From Pisolithus tinctorius (lineage: Eukaryota > Basidiomycota > Agaricomycetes > Boletales > Pisolithaceae), in NCBI GenBank assembly GCA_024663395.1, contig JANFAH010000036.1:558001-622000 (forward strand): DNA of 64,000 bases. Reading direction: 5' to 3'. The notes under the pieces are model-generated. The model made no database searches. It worked only from the letters and a program-made list of their open reading frames with translations, and was not told where the DNA came from. A program made the position numbers and the translations under genes. Shown piece by piece: positions 46,466 through 56,277 of the stretch; within the stretch, counting starts at the first letter, position 1; every line of letters starts with the position of its first letter.

Positions 46466-49400
46466 TCACAGGTGGAGGTACATACCATCTGCAGGGGTGA
46501 ATGGATAAAGCATGCTGGAGGGGTGGGATACAATCAGTGCCAACTGCTCATTCTCCCAGAGCCTCACAGTGTTGTCCCAAGAGCCTGAGACAATCCTCTT
46601 CCCATCAGGGGAGAATGCAACTGATTCAACTTCATCTGTATGGCCCTCAAGAGGGCTGCCAATCTGTACACCTCCCACAACATCCCAGACCCTCACAGTC
46701 TTGTCCCTTGAGCCTGAGACAATCCTCTTCCCATCAGGGGAGAATGCAACTGATTCAACTCCATCTGTATGGCCCTCAAGAGGGCTGCCAATCTGCACAC
46801 CTCCCTCAACATCCCAGACCCTCACAGTCTCATCCCTTGAGCCTGAGACAATCCTCTTCCCATCAGGGGAGAATGCAACTGATTTGACTGCAGAAGTATG
46901 GCCCTCAAGAGGGCTGCCAATCTGCACACCTCCCTCAACATCCCAGACCCTCACAGTCTTATCCCAAGAACCTGAGACAATCCTCTTCCCATCAGGGGAG
47001 AATGCAACTGATTCAACTCCATCTGTATGGCCCTCAAGAGGGCTGCCAATCTGCACACCTCTCTCAACATCCCAGACCCTCACAGTCTTATCCCAAGAAC
47101 CTGAGACAATCCTCTTCCCATCAGGGGAGAATGCAACTGATTTGACTGCAGAAGTATGGCCCTCAAGAGGGCTGCCAATCTGTACACCTCCCACAACATC
47201 CCAGACCCTCACAGTGTTGTCCCTTGAGCCTGAGACAATCCTCTTCCCATCAGGGGAGAATGCAACTGATTCAACTCCATCTGTATGGCCCTCAAGAGCA
47301 CTGCCAATCTGCACACCTCCCTCAACATCCCAGACCCTCACAGTCTTGTCCTCTGAGCCTGAGACAATCCTCTTCCCATCAGGGGAGAATGCAACTGAAA
47401 AGACTCCAGCTGTATGGCCCTCAAGAGGGCTGCCAATCTGCACACCTCCCTCAACATCCCAGACCCTCACAGTCTTATCCCAAGAACCTGAGACAATCCT
47501 CTTCCCATCAGGGGAGAATGCAACTGATTTGACTGCAGAAGTATGGCCCTCAAGAGGACTGCCAATCTGCACACCTCCCTCAACATCCCAGACCCTCACA
47601 GTGTTGTCCATTGAGCATGAGACAATCCTCTTCCCATCAGGGGAGAATGCAACTGATTCAACTCCATCTGTATGGCCCTCAAGAGGGCTGCCAATCTGCA
47701 CACCTCCCTCAACATCCCAGACCCTCACAGTCTTGTCACTTGAGCCTGAGACAATCCTCTTCCCATCAGGGGAGAATGCAACTGATTCAACTCCAGAAGT
47801 ATGGCCATGCAGCAGCTGTTGTTCCACTGGCCACCCTTTCAACCCTCCTACAGCAACTCTAGCCAGCCTTGGGAATTTTGGCAAGAGCATCATTGATAGC
47901 AATGCATTGGAAGGAATAAATGGCAATGCAGAAGCATACAAGTGTGGAGTGCTGTGCACTATCACACTGCCAAAATTCTGAATTAACTTGATTCCATCTT
48001 TTACCAATGCCAATGTATCCTTAAAGCCATCTTGATTCTTCATTGCTGTGTCAGATGTCATCAGATATCATACATAGGGTACTCACCTGTAGCCATGTTG
48101 CAACAGTACCAAGAGCATCCACACCCTTCCCAGCCATCTCCAGAAGACTTAATACCTCCAGCCAGAACAGAATCTTTTCACTTCCAACAATAGCCTTCAC
48201 CAACCCTGCAAGTTCCAAGTCAAATCCTGTCTTCCACAGATGCTGAGCCCAGAATCGACAGGAGTAGGAGAGATGGTGTGGAATCTTCTCCTTGATTCTC
48301 TTTGACAGATCAGAAACTTGAGAATTGGCAAGGTAGGAGCTTTCCAATTCGCAGATGTTGAATTGAAGGTTATCATGAAGAATCTGCAACGAAGCAAAGG
48401 CTAGGTCTCTTGTACGTTGCGTGTTGGAAGTATCAATGAAGTAGATACCACTCCGTGAATGATCCGTCAGGAAGTCATAAAAGGATGCATGAAGGGGCCG
48501 CACAGCAGAGACGCGGTCCCCGATGCCACCCAGCACCGGAGACATGAACTCAAGGATGAGAAAAATATCATAGTGATCCTGCTTGCTTGGGAATTTTCCA
48601 CGCATCAAGTTCAAGGCTGCCATAGGAAGGGGTTCGAGCGTCATTATGACTTGCCGCATCACGGAGTGGTATCGTTCCAGACCTCTCCCAGATTCAGGTA
48701 TGCCCCCCTTCAGGATTTCGAAGTAAGTCGTGTCCAAAAGTGTTCTTCCTTCTTTTGACTCGAGAGACATCAGATTATCGTAGCGTTCTTTTGAAGTTTC
48801 TCCAGCTTTACCTGGCCTGATGAACTCGCAAGCCAGACGAGCCCACTCGAACAGACCATCAGATTTTTTGACGACATTCTGGACTTCTGTTGCTCCAATG
48901 CTGGGAAAACAGTCAAGTTCCTTGGAAACATATAGCTGGATGTCACGTTCCACCAACTCCCGAGGGACGTCGTCTAATGAGGTCGCTTTCACGTGTGGAA
49001 TGTCCCTCATGACGCGTTCGATGTCCGGCAATGGTCTGGACGTCAAAAGGATCCAGAAATTGGCTGGCAGATGCGCAGCTTCTGATGATTTCAGGAGGCC
49101 CAAGATTTCCCTCCTCGATGTCTCCGGCCCACTTTCATCCAAGGCATCGATTACCACGACCACATTCCCAACTATCTCTCCGTTAATCTTCGACAGCGGC
49201 TCCAAGATGAATCGTTTCCACTGCCATAGCACATCGCATGTGGTCTTGAGAGTGTGGTTATTTGACACCACATTCGACAATGCTCGTCGAAATGCCGGAT
49301 CACAATCTGCCAGATCACGGGCGATAGTAGTCAGAATCTTTTCCTCCCACCGTTCGGCCTGCCTGTCACGTGCGAAGCAGAAACAGGCCCCGGGAGCTCC

Positions 49401-50640
49401 CACATCCTCGATCCACGACGCGATTGTATGGGCAATGGCAGACTTTCCTCTTCCGGGCTGCCCATGGAGCCACAAGATACGAGGGGCATTGACGTCACAT
49501 GTGGTGATCCAGTTGGTGATATCCTTCAAAATTTCTGTCCTGGTACCGTCGAGGCATTTCTTAGTCGTATTCAGGCCCGCACCAGCTGCGTAAGCCATGC
49601 CTTCGAAGTTCAGGTCTTCAAGCACGTGGGACATGTTGATCTGGATGTCCCGTATCGCGCGATCTCGATATTGTTGCATCAGGTCACCCAGATTCTTGAT
49701 GTGGCCACGGGCGACGGTCTGCGGGTCGGAAACAAGGCTGTCCCCTATTCTTATCACTGACGATGTATCACATCAGCACACTGAAGCGGATCAGAGGACG
49801 GACCACGACCATAGGACCTACAGATGTTCTTCTTTTTGCAATATTTAATGACGAACAGCGCTGCGGCACTCATCTCCTGTGAAATCCTCCGTAACGTCTC
49901 TTTCATGCTATCCATATTCTCAATGGTATCCTTTTCCATAAGAAATTCGTAGAGATCCTTTATGGTTTTGAGGAGGCCAAACACTTCGTTGTCCAGGTTT
50001 GCTTGATTAATGAGCAACTGATGAGGACTATATAAGCGAAGGATACATGAGAGAGAAGGGTGATATACTTGAGAAGCAGCAGTGAGAATCCCTAGCGCAA
50101 ACTGGACATAAGGGTGGACCTGTGCGCTTACATCAGAGAGTGCAAGCGACGGAGGGTTGAGGCACCTACGTTCGATAGGGTGGTAACAAAGGTGTTGAAC
50201 AGTTTGAGAGGCTGGAGAATCGTCTCGATACTTTGAATCTGCGTCACCGCAGTACCGGCCTGCCCAACAAGACCCGTAGCTGTCTGCAATACCTGGGGGA
50301 TGGGCTCCATGTCAACCATTGCCTGTTGTGCATCATTGACCTGGCTGCCAATTCCGGTGTTGGTTGTCTCTGTAGTAAGAGGCTCTGATCGAGTCTGGTT
50401 CGACCGAGGGAAGAGATGTCTCATCCTGGAGAACAGCTTTCGAGGTGTTTTTGCCGACGGTCCAGCGACCGAGGGAGCGTCTGCAGAGGGGCGAGACGCT
50501 CCTTCCGACTGTTTGGGCAGAGATCAATAAATACCATCGCATGCAAGGTATAAAATGCGTACCGAGGGAATGATAGGTGCGGTCGAGCTGGGCCTTTCGG
50601 AGCTAAACAGACGGTGTTTCTTCAGTTGCTTGCGAGCCAT
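46466..50640 (-). CDS. NACHT-WD40 (STAND/NLR-type) protein, six exons, ~1301 aa
   Basis: Exons on the minus strand: 50640-50563, 50508-50170, 50119-50069, 50017-49822, 49756-48087 and 48037-46466. The introns are 49-65 nt and frame is kept throughout. Residues ~1-140 are polar and probably disordered. A helical segment follows (VHPYVQFALGILTAASQ and on). The NACHT NTPase has Walker A GQPGRGKS (~320-327) and Walker B VVVVIDALDES (~420). Residues ~857-1286 form ten WD40 repeats of 43 aa ending mostly in VRVWD. Fungal proteins of this type act in non-self recognition, where NTP binding drives oligomerisation. No known N-terminal effector (HET, lipase, kinase) is visible. The start ATG at 50640 and the last intron (acceptor AAG) are inferred. 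Confidence 0.88.
46514..47803 (-). repeat. Ten 129-bp WD40-coding tandem repeats
   Basis: Each unit encodes 43 residues starting HT[SDA] and containing SVAFSPDGKRIVS. Units are nearly identical in DNA. Differences fall at a few codons: positions 3, 4 and 6 after His, the residue pair around SxD[KNE], and the V[EV][GR]G site. The DNA contains no CpG. Such homogeneous repeats change number by unequal exchange. Confidence 0.9.
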
Positions 50641-51086
50641 TGAGAAATCCGTATTTTGTGTAAGCTTTGTAGGCTGAATTCGAGGTTGAGAGGTGTAAAT
50701 CAGACAGTTGTCAGACTCAGGTGTCGAAAGCGCCGACATGCTGTGGACACGTTGCAGGTGGCACTGCTGCAGGCCTGGCGCACGGGCCAGATACATACGC
50801 AGCGACGCTATCCTCGATATCTAATGCTTATGATAAGAAATTCGACTCCTTCATGCTCGCGTTGAACAGAACGTCGACGCCAAGTCTACGAACATTTTCG
50901 CTATGCGGTGGGAGCTGTAGTACCTTGCAGAAGAGTCAGATCATCCGATTTTGTAACTCGTGGACGTTCACTTCAGCAGTAAGGATTCAGCCTTAGCTCA
51001 CGGTTGACTTGTGCATTTCACAACACATCGACGAGCTTGCGCGCTGCTTCGGTCGTGCATCGATTCGATGACAGAGTGTAGGCCTT
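50641..51086. promoter_or_regulatory. Upstream region of the NACHT-WD40 gene
   Basis: 446 bp between the inferred start codon and the retrotransposon. No clear TATA box or coding sequence seen. The promoter should lie here, or be influenced by the neighbouring LTR. Confidence 0.35.
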
Positions 51087-51376
51087 TGTAGGGTTTCGGA
51101 CCGACGCTTGACAGTATGTTCCCAAGAGGTGTTCGTTCGATTGACAGATCCAATTTGTTACTCGTTTATCTCTTTTGATTTACTTGTCCCGTTCATCTAT
51201 GTTGACGTTTCGTACCTGTTTGCTACGGTATAAAGAGACCCGTACTACGTAGAGATAGGGAGACTTCCTTCCCTACATCAATACAGACCACAACATCTGG
51301 ATAATCGTGTAGCGTGTCTTAAGGAAAGTCTCTTGTGTCTACGTCGCAAGTGTTACTACTTTGCCTCGGAGTCACA
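51087..51376 (+). repeat. 5' LTR (290 bp)
   Basis: TG..CA ends, with a TATA-like ggtataaagag near 51228. The three differences from the 3' LTR are in gaccgAcg/gaccgAtg, acaAcatc/acaAcgtc and ctttgcc/cttcgcc contexts. Confidence 0.95.
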
Positions 51377-51486
51377 TATTTTTATCCGCTCTAAAACTGG
51401 TCTAAAACTCAAAACACACATCCTTTCCCGATACCTCCCTCAACAATTTGCGAACTGATCCCTCGCATAGAAAAGAAGTGAGTATC

Positions 51487-54400
51487 ATGTCAAAGTTCTC
51501 TGAAACACATAACGCACGATACAACCTCCGCCGAGCTACGCGAGCTCGAGCGGCTTCCCTACCCCAGAGCCCGATGGCACAGCCTGGTGCTGAAACCATC
51601 GAGGGTCCCCCGCCATCAAAAGCAAATCCTGTCGGAAGTCAACCCCTAAACCCGATCGAGAATCCAGCCGACACTGCACGAAAGTACAGTGATGTCGTGC
51701 GAATAAGCACCAGAAGTGCGAGTCCGGCGCCCAGAAGTGCGGCCGTAGACGAACCCGGCTCGAGACTAGTCTCGCCGGTGTATCCCGGAGCATTCAGACT
51801 TCCGGAGAGTTACGAAAATAGTACTGTTGGAGCATTGGTACCAGCTCACAGTATACAAATAGAAATACCTGATAATACCGGGAATAACGCTCATTCCCCT
51901 TCGCCTATGGGTGAGACCGAAGTTGAGCCAAACGACCTGCAGTCGTGGACCATGGTGGTGCGAAGAAAGTCGCGCGAAAGGCGCACCCGAGGTAGCCAAC
52001 TACGCCCTGAGCTTGAGCGAACTGTCCAGGAAGCCGAGAGAAACCTAACCCCAGACGAGCGGGAAAGGATTAGAAGGAGATCGATATCTGTGCAAAGATT
52101 TGCACACGCAGATACATCTTCAGAGCCCGAAAGCTACCCAAAAGATACAAAAGGGAAAGGCATTGATCCCAAGAACTGGGGAGCGTTGAGCCTAAGTGGT
52201 GATGAGGGGAACCCTGAGGCACAACGCGCCGCACTGGCATCCTGGAAAACGATCCAGAGGATGGTTCGAAGTGATGGCGACGAACCTGGACCTTCGGGGA
52301 CTAAACCAACGAACCCGACTTCGCCTACTGACAAAGACAACCCGAGATCAACCAGGAGAGGCGTCGAACCTAAGAAAAGGAAAGATAAGTCTCGCCGGAG
52401 GACGAAGGCAGCGAAAGTTGCCTCTCTTCCTGCTGGCGTACCTCCAAACCCAATAAGGGAAATAGTGGAGAGGGTCGCTCGCAGGGACGACAAGCGTCGT
52501 GAAAGACAAAGGACGCCAAAGGCCATGGAGCCGGTAAAGCAGATCGACCCAAAGAGTTACATTGGTTTGACGTTGAAACAACTTGAGAAAGGCGACAAGC
52601 GCTCTAAAAGGCGTAAAGGAAAGAAACGCCAATCTAAGAAAAGATCCCACCGCGAAAGCGATTCAGACACTACCGAAGATACATCAAATTCGAGCAGTGT
52701 CTTGGACGGCAGCTCATCCTCGAGTGAGCCATCCGACTCTGAGGACTCGGGTGACACGCGCTCGACGAGCGACAGCCCGCCATCGGATGATAGTAGTTCG
52801 TCCTTGGGAAGTGACAATGAGTCCTCAACCACCAGTAGCTCGACGAGCTCGAGCAAATCCTCGAGCAGAGGTACGCACCGCAGGCGGGGGAGATCACGGC
52901 GTCGTAAACGGGGACACCGTAATGCGAAGAAACGGTCCAAGTCACGACGAAGGACGACCCTGAAACCAATTCCACCTAGCAAATATGATGGGTCGGACGA
53001 TGCGCACTCGTACCATCGCTTCGTCACCGAAGGGACTGCGTATGTCGAGGACGGTCGAGTGGCCCCGAAGAAGCGCGCCTTCGTGTTATCTCACTACCTG
53101 ACAGGCAAGGTGTATGAGTTCTACGTATGCGAAGTATCTGGGGACCCCTATAAATGGAGGTTGTCAGATTTCTTTACAGAGCTATTCAACTATTGCTTCC
53201 CTATCAATTTCCGCCTACGGCAGAGAGAGAAGCTGCAGACGTGCTACCAGAACTCTAAAACTGTAAAGAATTACGTGTACGAGTTGAACGAACTCTGGAA
53301 CATGATAGGAGAAACGGACGAACGTGCTAAAGTCCATAAACTCTGGTCGGGTCTTCGCAAAGAACTCCAGCAAGACTTGTGGCGAGAAAAGTTAAACCCG
53401 GAGATTTCTTCACTGAAGAGAGTGATAGTGAGCGCGGAGGTTCTTGAGATCGCTCAGTCCATCACTGGAGATTACATACCGAAGTCCCAAAGACAACGAA
53501 GCAAGAAGCGGACCGTGGCCAGCGCTGCCGCTTCTCCAGAGGGGCCTGAGTCCTTCAAGTGTGAACAGAGACGTCACCGGAGAAGGCGCAAGGATTATGA
53601 GCCGCGAAAGGAGGCGGCACCGACGGATGCTCGTCAGTCTAGGGGAAAATGTGATGGGCACTCTGAAAAGCGAAAGTGCGACACACCGAAGCTCAGCAAA
53701 GATGAGCAGGAGCGGCACAAGGCCGAGGGCCTGTGCTACATCTGCCATAAGCCTGGGCACTTCTCCTGGAATTGTCCAACGAGACATACCGTGTCCTCAT
53801 CGAACAAGCCCCCCAGGGTCGCGAGTTTCGGAATAGACATGGACTTTGGCGACGTCGAGCGCCAACGGCAATTGGCCAAATCCTCGAGTGACGACACTGA
53901 GGTATCACTGAACCTCATTCACCTGCGAGGACCTGCCATCCCTAATGACGATGATATCCCAGACCTGGAAAGTGTCTGGAGTGACGACGACAAGAACGTT
54001 GAAAACGGTATCACAACGGACGAGGGTGACTTACCAGAGGGAATGCGAGTTCATGCTTACTCTCGCAGTCAATTCCTAGGTCACCGCTCCGCAGGTTCTA
54101 CACTCGGACAGCCCCTGGAAGAATGGGCCATCGAGTGGTTATCAGGCATATGTTACCCAGGTGATGACCCGAACTCACTGAGTACTTTTATGGACACTCG
54201 TTTCCTGGTCTACGACATAGGAGACGGCCTACATATGATTGCCGACAGTGAAAGGGACGTATTAAGTCCCACAGATACCATCACCATTGAGACCAGCCTG
54301 CTGAGGAAGCCCTCCTTCCGACTAGACTCTTGGTACTGGTTCAGGAAGGGCAAAAGGGCCGGAATGAAGAAGTCTGACATACGTCAATCGGATAGAACTC

Positions 54401-56277
54401 GAACGTGGCGGTCCGCACCCATGGGACGCCCGATTGAGGAGGCCATAGAGACCAAACTGGAGGCGTACAGCCTACAGATACTTGAAGGAGAGAATCAGGG
54501 ACGTTTCGCATGCATCCTTAAAGACGATTTGACTTACGAAGTCTATGACTATGACACGGCCTTGTGCTTCGAGCTCCCCGCGTGCAAACTAAAGTCAGAA
54601 GAGTTTGATGTCGTGCGTTGGCACGCTAAGAGATTGCTCCACGCGTGTGTAACCCTTGCTGAGTCTGATCCCACTGAGGATGACGACCTGGGATTAATTT
54701 ACCTATTCCAAGAAGACGGCGATATGCTGGGCAACAAAGTGTGCGAGCTCAGGGACCTACCGTGTAATGCGCTCCACCTACATGGCACCACGGTCAAGGC
54801 AGATGGCCACTTGACATTACAGCGCAATGCTGCAATTGCCAAGGACTTCACTCGTAAGGTACCGAAGCCGTTGGTCATGGTGGTACACATCAACGGTCAA
54901 CCCGTGCGGGCTCTGATTGATACGGGGTCCCTGGCAGATTTCATGTCAGTAACGCTAGCGGAGCAACTAAATGTAAAAAGAATCCCACTAGAGAAACCCC
55001 TCACAATCCAGCTGGCCGTTCAAGGATCGAGATCGAAGGTGAACTTCGGAATGAAAGTGCGATTCCAGTATCAGGGAATCGACTGCGAACGTCACTTCGA
55101 TGTGATGAACGTCCAGAACTACGACCTGATTTTAGGAACGCCATTCCTCTACCAACACCAGGTACTGGTGGGATTACACTCACCGTGTGTGGTGATTGGG
55201 AGCAAAATCCCAATGGAAATGAAAGGCCCTCAGGTATCCATCCTAGAGTCCCGAGCAACCGAGGTATACAACGATAGCCTTGAGAGAGCACGCCAATATC
55301 TTCAGGAACTATCGAAGCCCCTCTGCTCGATGGTTGGTTCAACGGCCTTGCCCCTGTTCCGCGCAATCAACCATGAAATTCCTCTGATTGACGAAAAGAA
55401 AATATATCCGTGGAGACCGTCTAAGTGCCCAGAAGCGTTACGACCACTCTGGACTGAAAAAAAGAATGCTTACCTGAAGACGGGTCGATGGGAACTCACA
55501 GCTGCCCGCAATACGTGCCCTATGTTGCTCATCCCCAAAGCAGGAGATCCTCCACGACTGCGAGTCGTAGTCGACTTGAGGGAACGTAATAAGAACACCA
55601 GGAAACTGTTGTCCCCTATGCCTGACATGGACGGCATCCTACGACGCGTGGCTCGGAAACCCTACCGATCAATAATAGACGGGGCCGATGTGTATGAACA
55701 GATACGAGTAGTCCCGGAACATGTCGAGCGTACTGCGGTGATGACTCCTGATGGGAATATGGTCAGCCTCGTCGTGCAACAGGGAGATTGTAATGCTCCA
55801 GCGACCTACCAAGCACTCATGAACCATATCTTTGGGGAATACATTGGGTCCTTCATGGACGTCTACCTCGACGACATTATCATCTACTCTGATACCTTGG
55901 AGGATCATGTACGCCATGTTAAATTGGTACTTCAGGTTCTCACTCGAGAGAAGCTGTACCTGAGCGAGAAGAAGTTGTGGTTCCTGTGCGACGAGGTGAA
56001 GATCCTTGGACGCATCGTCACCAACGATGGCATTAAGATGGACCCAGAGAAAGTAGACCGGATCCGTAACTGGAAGGTTCCTACCAACCGCACCCTGTGC
56101 AAGGGTTTTATCGGGTCAGTAGGTTACCTCGCCAATGACATTTACAAAGTGCGCATACCCCTGGGAGTGCTAGCAGAAGCTAGCGCGGAAACTCGCCCAT
56201 TTAGATGGACGTATACCGAACAACGAGCGTTTGATATGGTGAAGCAATATGTCGCGGCGTGCACCCCTCACTGCTGA
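51487..56277 (+). CDS. Gag-protease-RT part of the gypsy polyprotein, ending at a premature TGA
   Basis: The start is taken at the first ATG (MSKFSETHNARYNLRR); the frame is open from 51448. In order: a charged N-terminus, an Arg/Ser-rich stretch (~390-490), a Gag capsid-like region (~500-657), a CCHC knuckle CYICHKPGHFSWNC (~749), an aspartic protease with LIDTGSLADF (~1145), and RT with RVVVDLRERNKNT (~1356) and catalytic YLDD (~1460). It stops at CTGA just before RNase H. The same frame continues without shift after the stop, and relatives have a residue there that a CGA codon would give, so the stop looks like one C-to-T change. Capsid, protease and RT act in cytoplasmic virus-like particles. 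Confidence 0.9.
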   Translation: MSKFSETHNARYNLRRATRARAASLPQSPMAQPGAETIEGPPPSKANPVGSQPLNPIENPADTARKYSDVVRISTRSASPAPRSAAVDEPGSRLVSPVYPGAFRLPESYENSTVGALVPAHSIQIEIPDNTGNNAHSPSPMGETEVEPNDLQSWTMVVRRKSRERRTRGSQLRPELERTVQEAERNLTPDERERIRRRSISVQRFAHADTSSEPESYPKDTKGKGIDPKNWGALSLSGDEGNPEAQRAALASWKTIQRMVRSDGDEPGPSGTKPTNPTSPTDKDNPRSTRRGVEPKKRKDKSRRRTKAAKVASLPAGVPPNPIREIVERVARRDDKRRERQRTPKAMEPVKQIDPKSYIGLTLKQLEKGDKRSKRRKGKKRQSKKRSHRESDSDTTEDTSNSSSVLDGSSSSSEPSDSEDSGDTRSTSDSPPSDDSSSSLGSDNESSTTSSSTSSSKSSSRGTHRRRGRSRRRKRGHRNAKKRSKSRRRTTLKPIPPSKYDGSDDAHSYHRFVTEGTAYVEDGRVAPKKRAFVLSHYLTGKVYEFYVCEVSGDPYKWRLSDFFTELFNYCFPINFRLRQREKLQTCYQNSKTVKNYVYELNELWNMIGETDERAKVHKLWSGLRKELQQDLWREKLNPEISSLKRVIVSAEVLEIAQSITGDYIPKSQRQRSKKRTVASAAASPEGPESFKCEQRRHRRRRKDYEPRKEAAPTDARQSRGKCDGHSEKRKCDTPKLSKDEQERHKAEGLCYICHKPGHFSWNCPTRHTVSSSNKPPRVASFGIDMDFGDVERQRQLAKSSSDDTEVSLNLIHLRGPAIPNDDDIPDLESVWSDDDKNVENGITTDEGDLPEGMRVHAYSRSQFLGHRSAGSTLGQPLEEWAIEWLSGICYPGDDPNSLSTFMDTRFLVYDIGDGLHMIADSERDVLSPTDTITIETSLLRKPSFRLDSWYWFRKGKRAGMKKSDIRQSDRTRTWRSAPMGRPIEEAIETKLEAYSLQILEGENQGRFACILKDDLTYEVYDYDTALCFELPACKLKSEEFDVVRWHAKRLLHACVTLAESDPTEDDDLGLIYLFQEDGDMLGNKVCELRDLPCNALHLHGTTVKADGHLTLQRNAAIAKDFTRKVPKPLVMVVHINGQPVRALIDTGSLADFMSVTLAEQLNVKRIPLEKPLTIQLAVQGSRSKVNFGMKVRFQYQGIDCERHFDVMNVQNYDLILGTPFLYQHQVLVGLHSPCVVIGSKIPMEMKGPQVSILESRATEVYNDSLERARQYLQELSKPLCSMVGSTALPLFRAINHEIPLIDEKKIYPWRPSKCPEALRPLWTEKKNAYLKTGRWELTAARNTCPMLLIPKAGDPPRLRVVVDLRERNKNTRKLLSPMPDMDGILRRVARKPYRSIIDGADVYEQIRVVPEHVERTAVMTPDGNMVSLVVQQGDCNAPATYQALMNHIFGEYIGSFMDVYLDDIIIYSDTLEDHVRHVKLVLQVLTREKLYLSEKKLWFLCDEVKILGRIVTNDGIKMDPEKVDRIRNWKVPTNRTLCKGFIGSVGYLANDIYKVRIPLGVLAEASAETRPFRWTYTEQRAFDMVKQYVAACTPHC

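Noticed and set aside
46512..47981. 489-codon ORF on the plus strand
   Set aside because: It is the antisense of the WD40 repeats. The 129-bp period repeats a stop-free antisense frame. The minus strand has the real domain, introns and motifs.
48820..49593. 257-codon plus-strand ORF
   Set aside because: Shadow of the NACHT exon on the opposite strand.
51377..51400. tRNA primer-binding site after the 5' LTR of the gypsy element
   Set aside because: The sequence after CACA does not show a complement to a tRNA 3' end that I recognise. Another priming mode is possible, but I cannot support a call.
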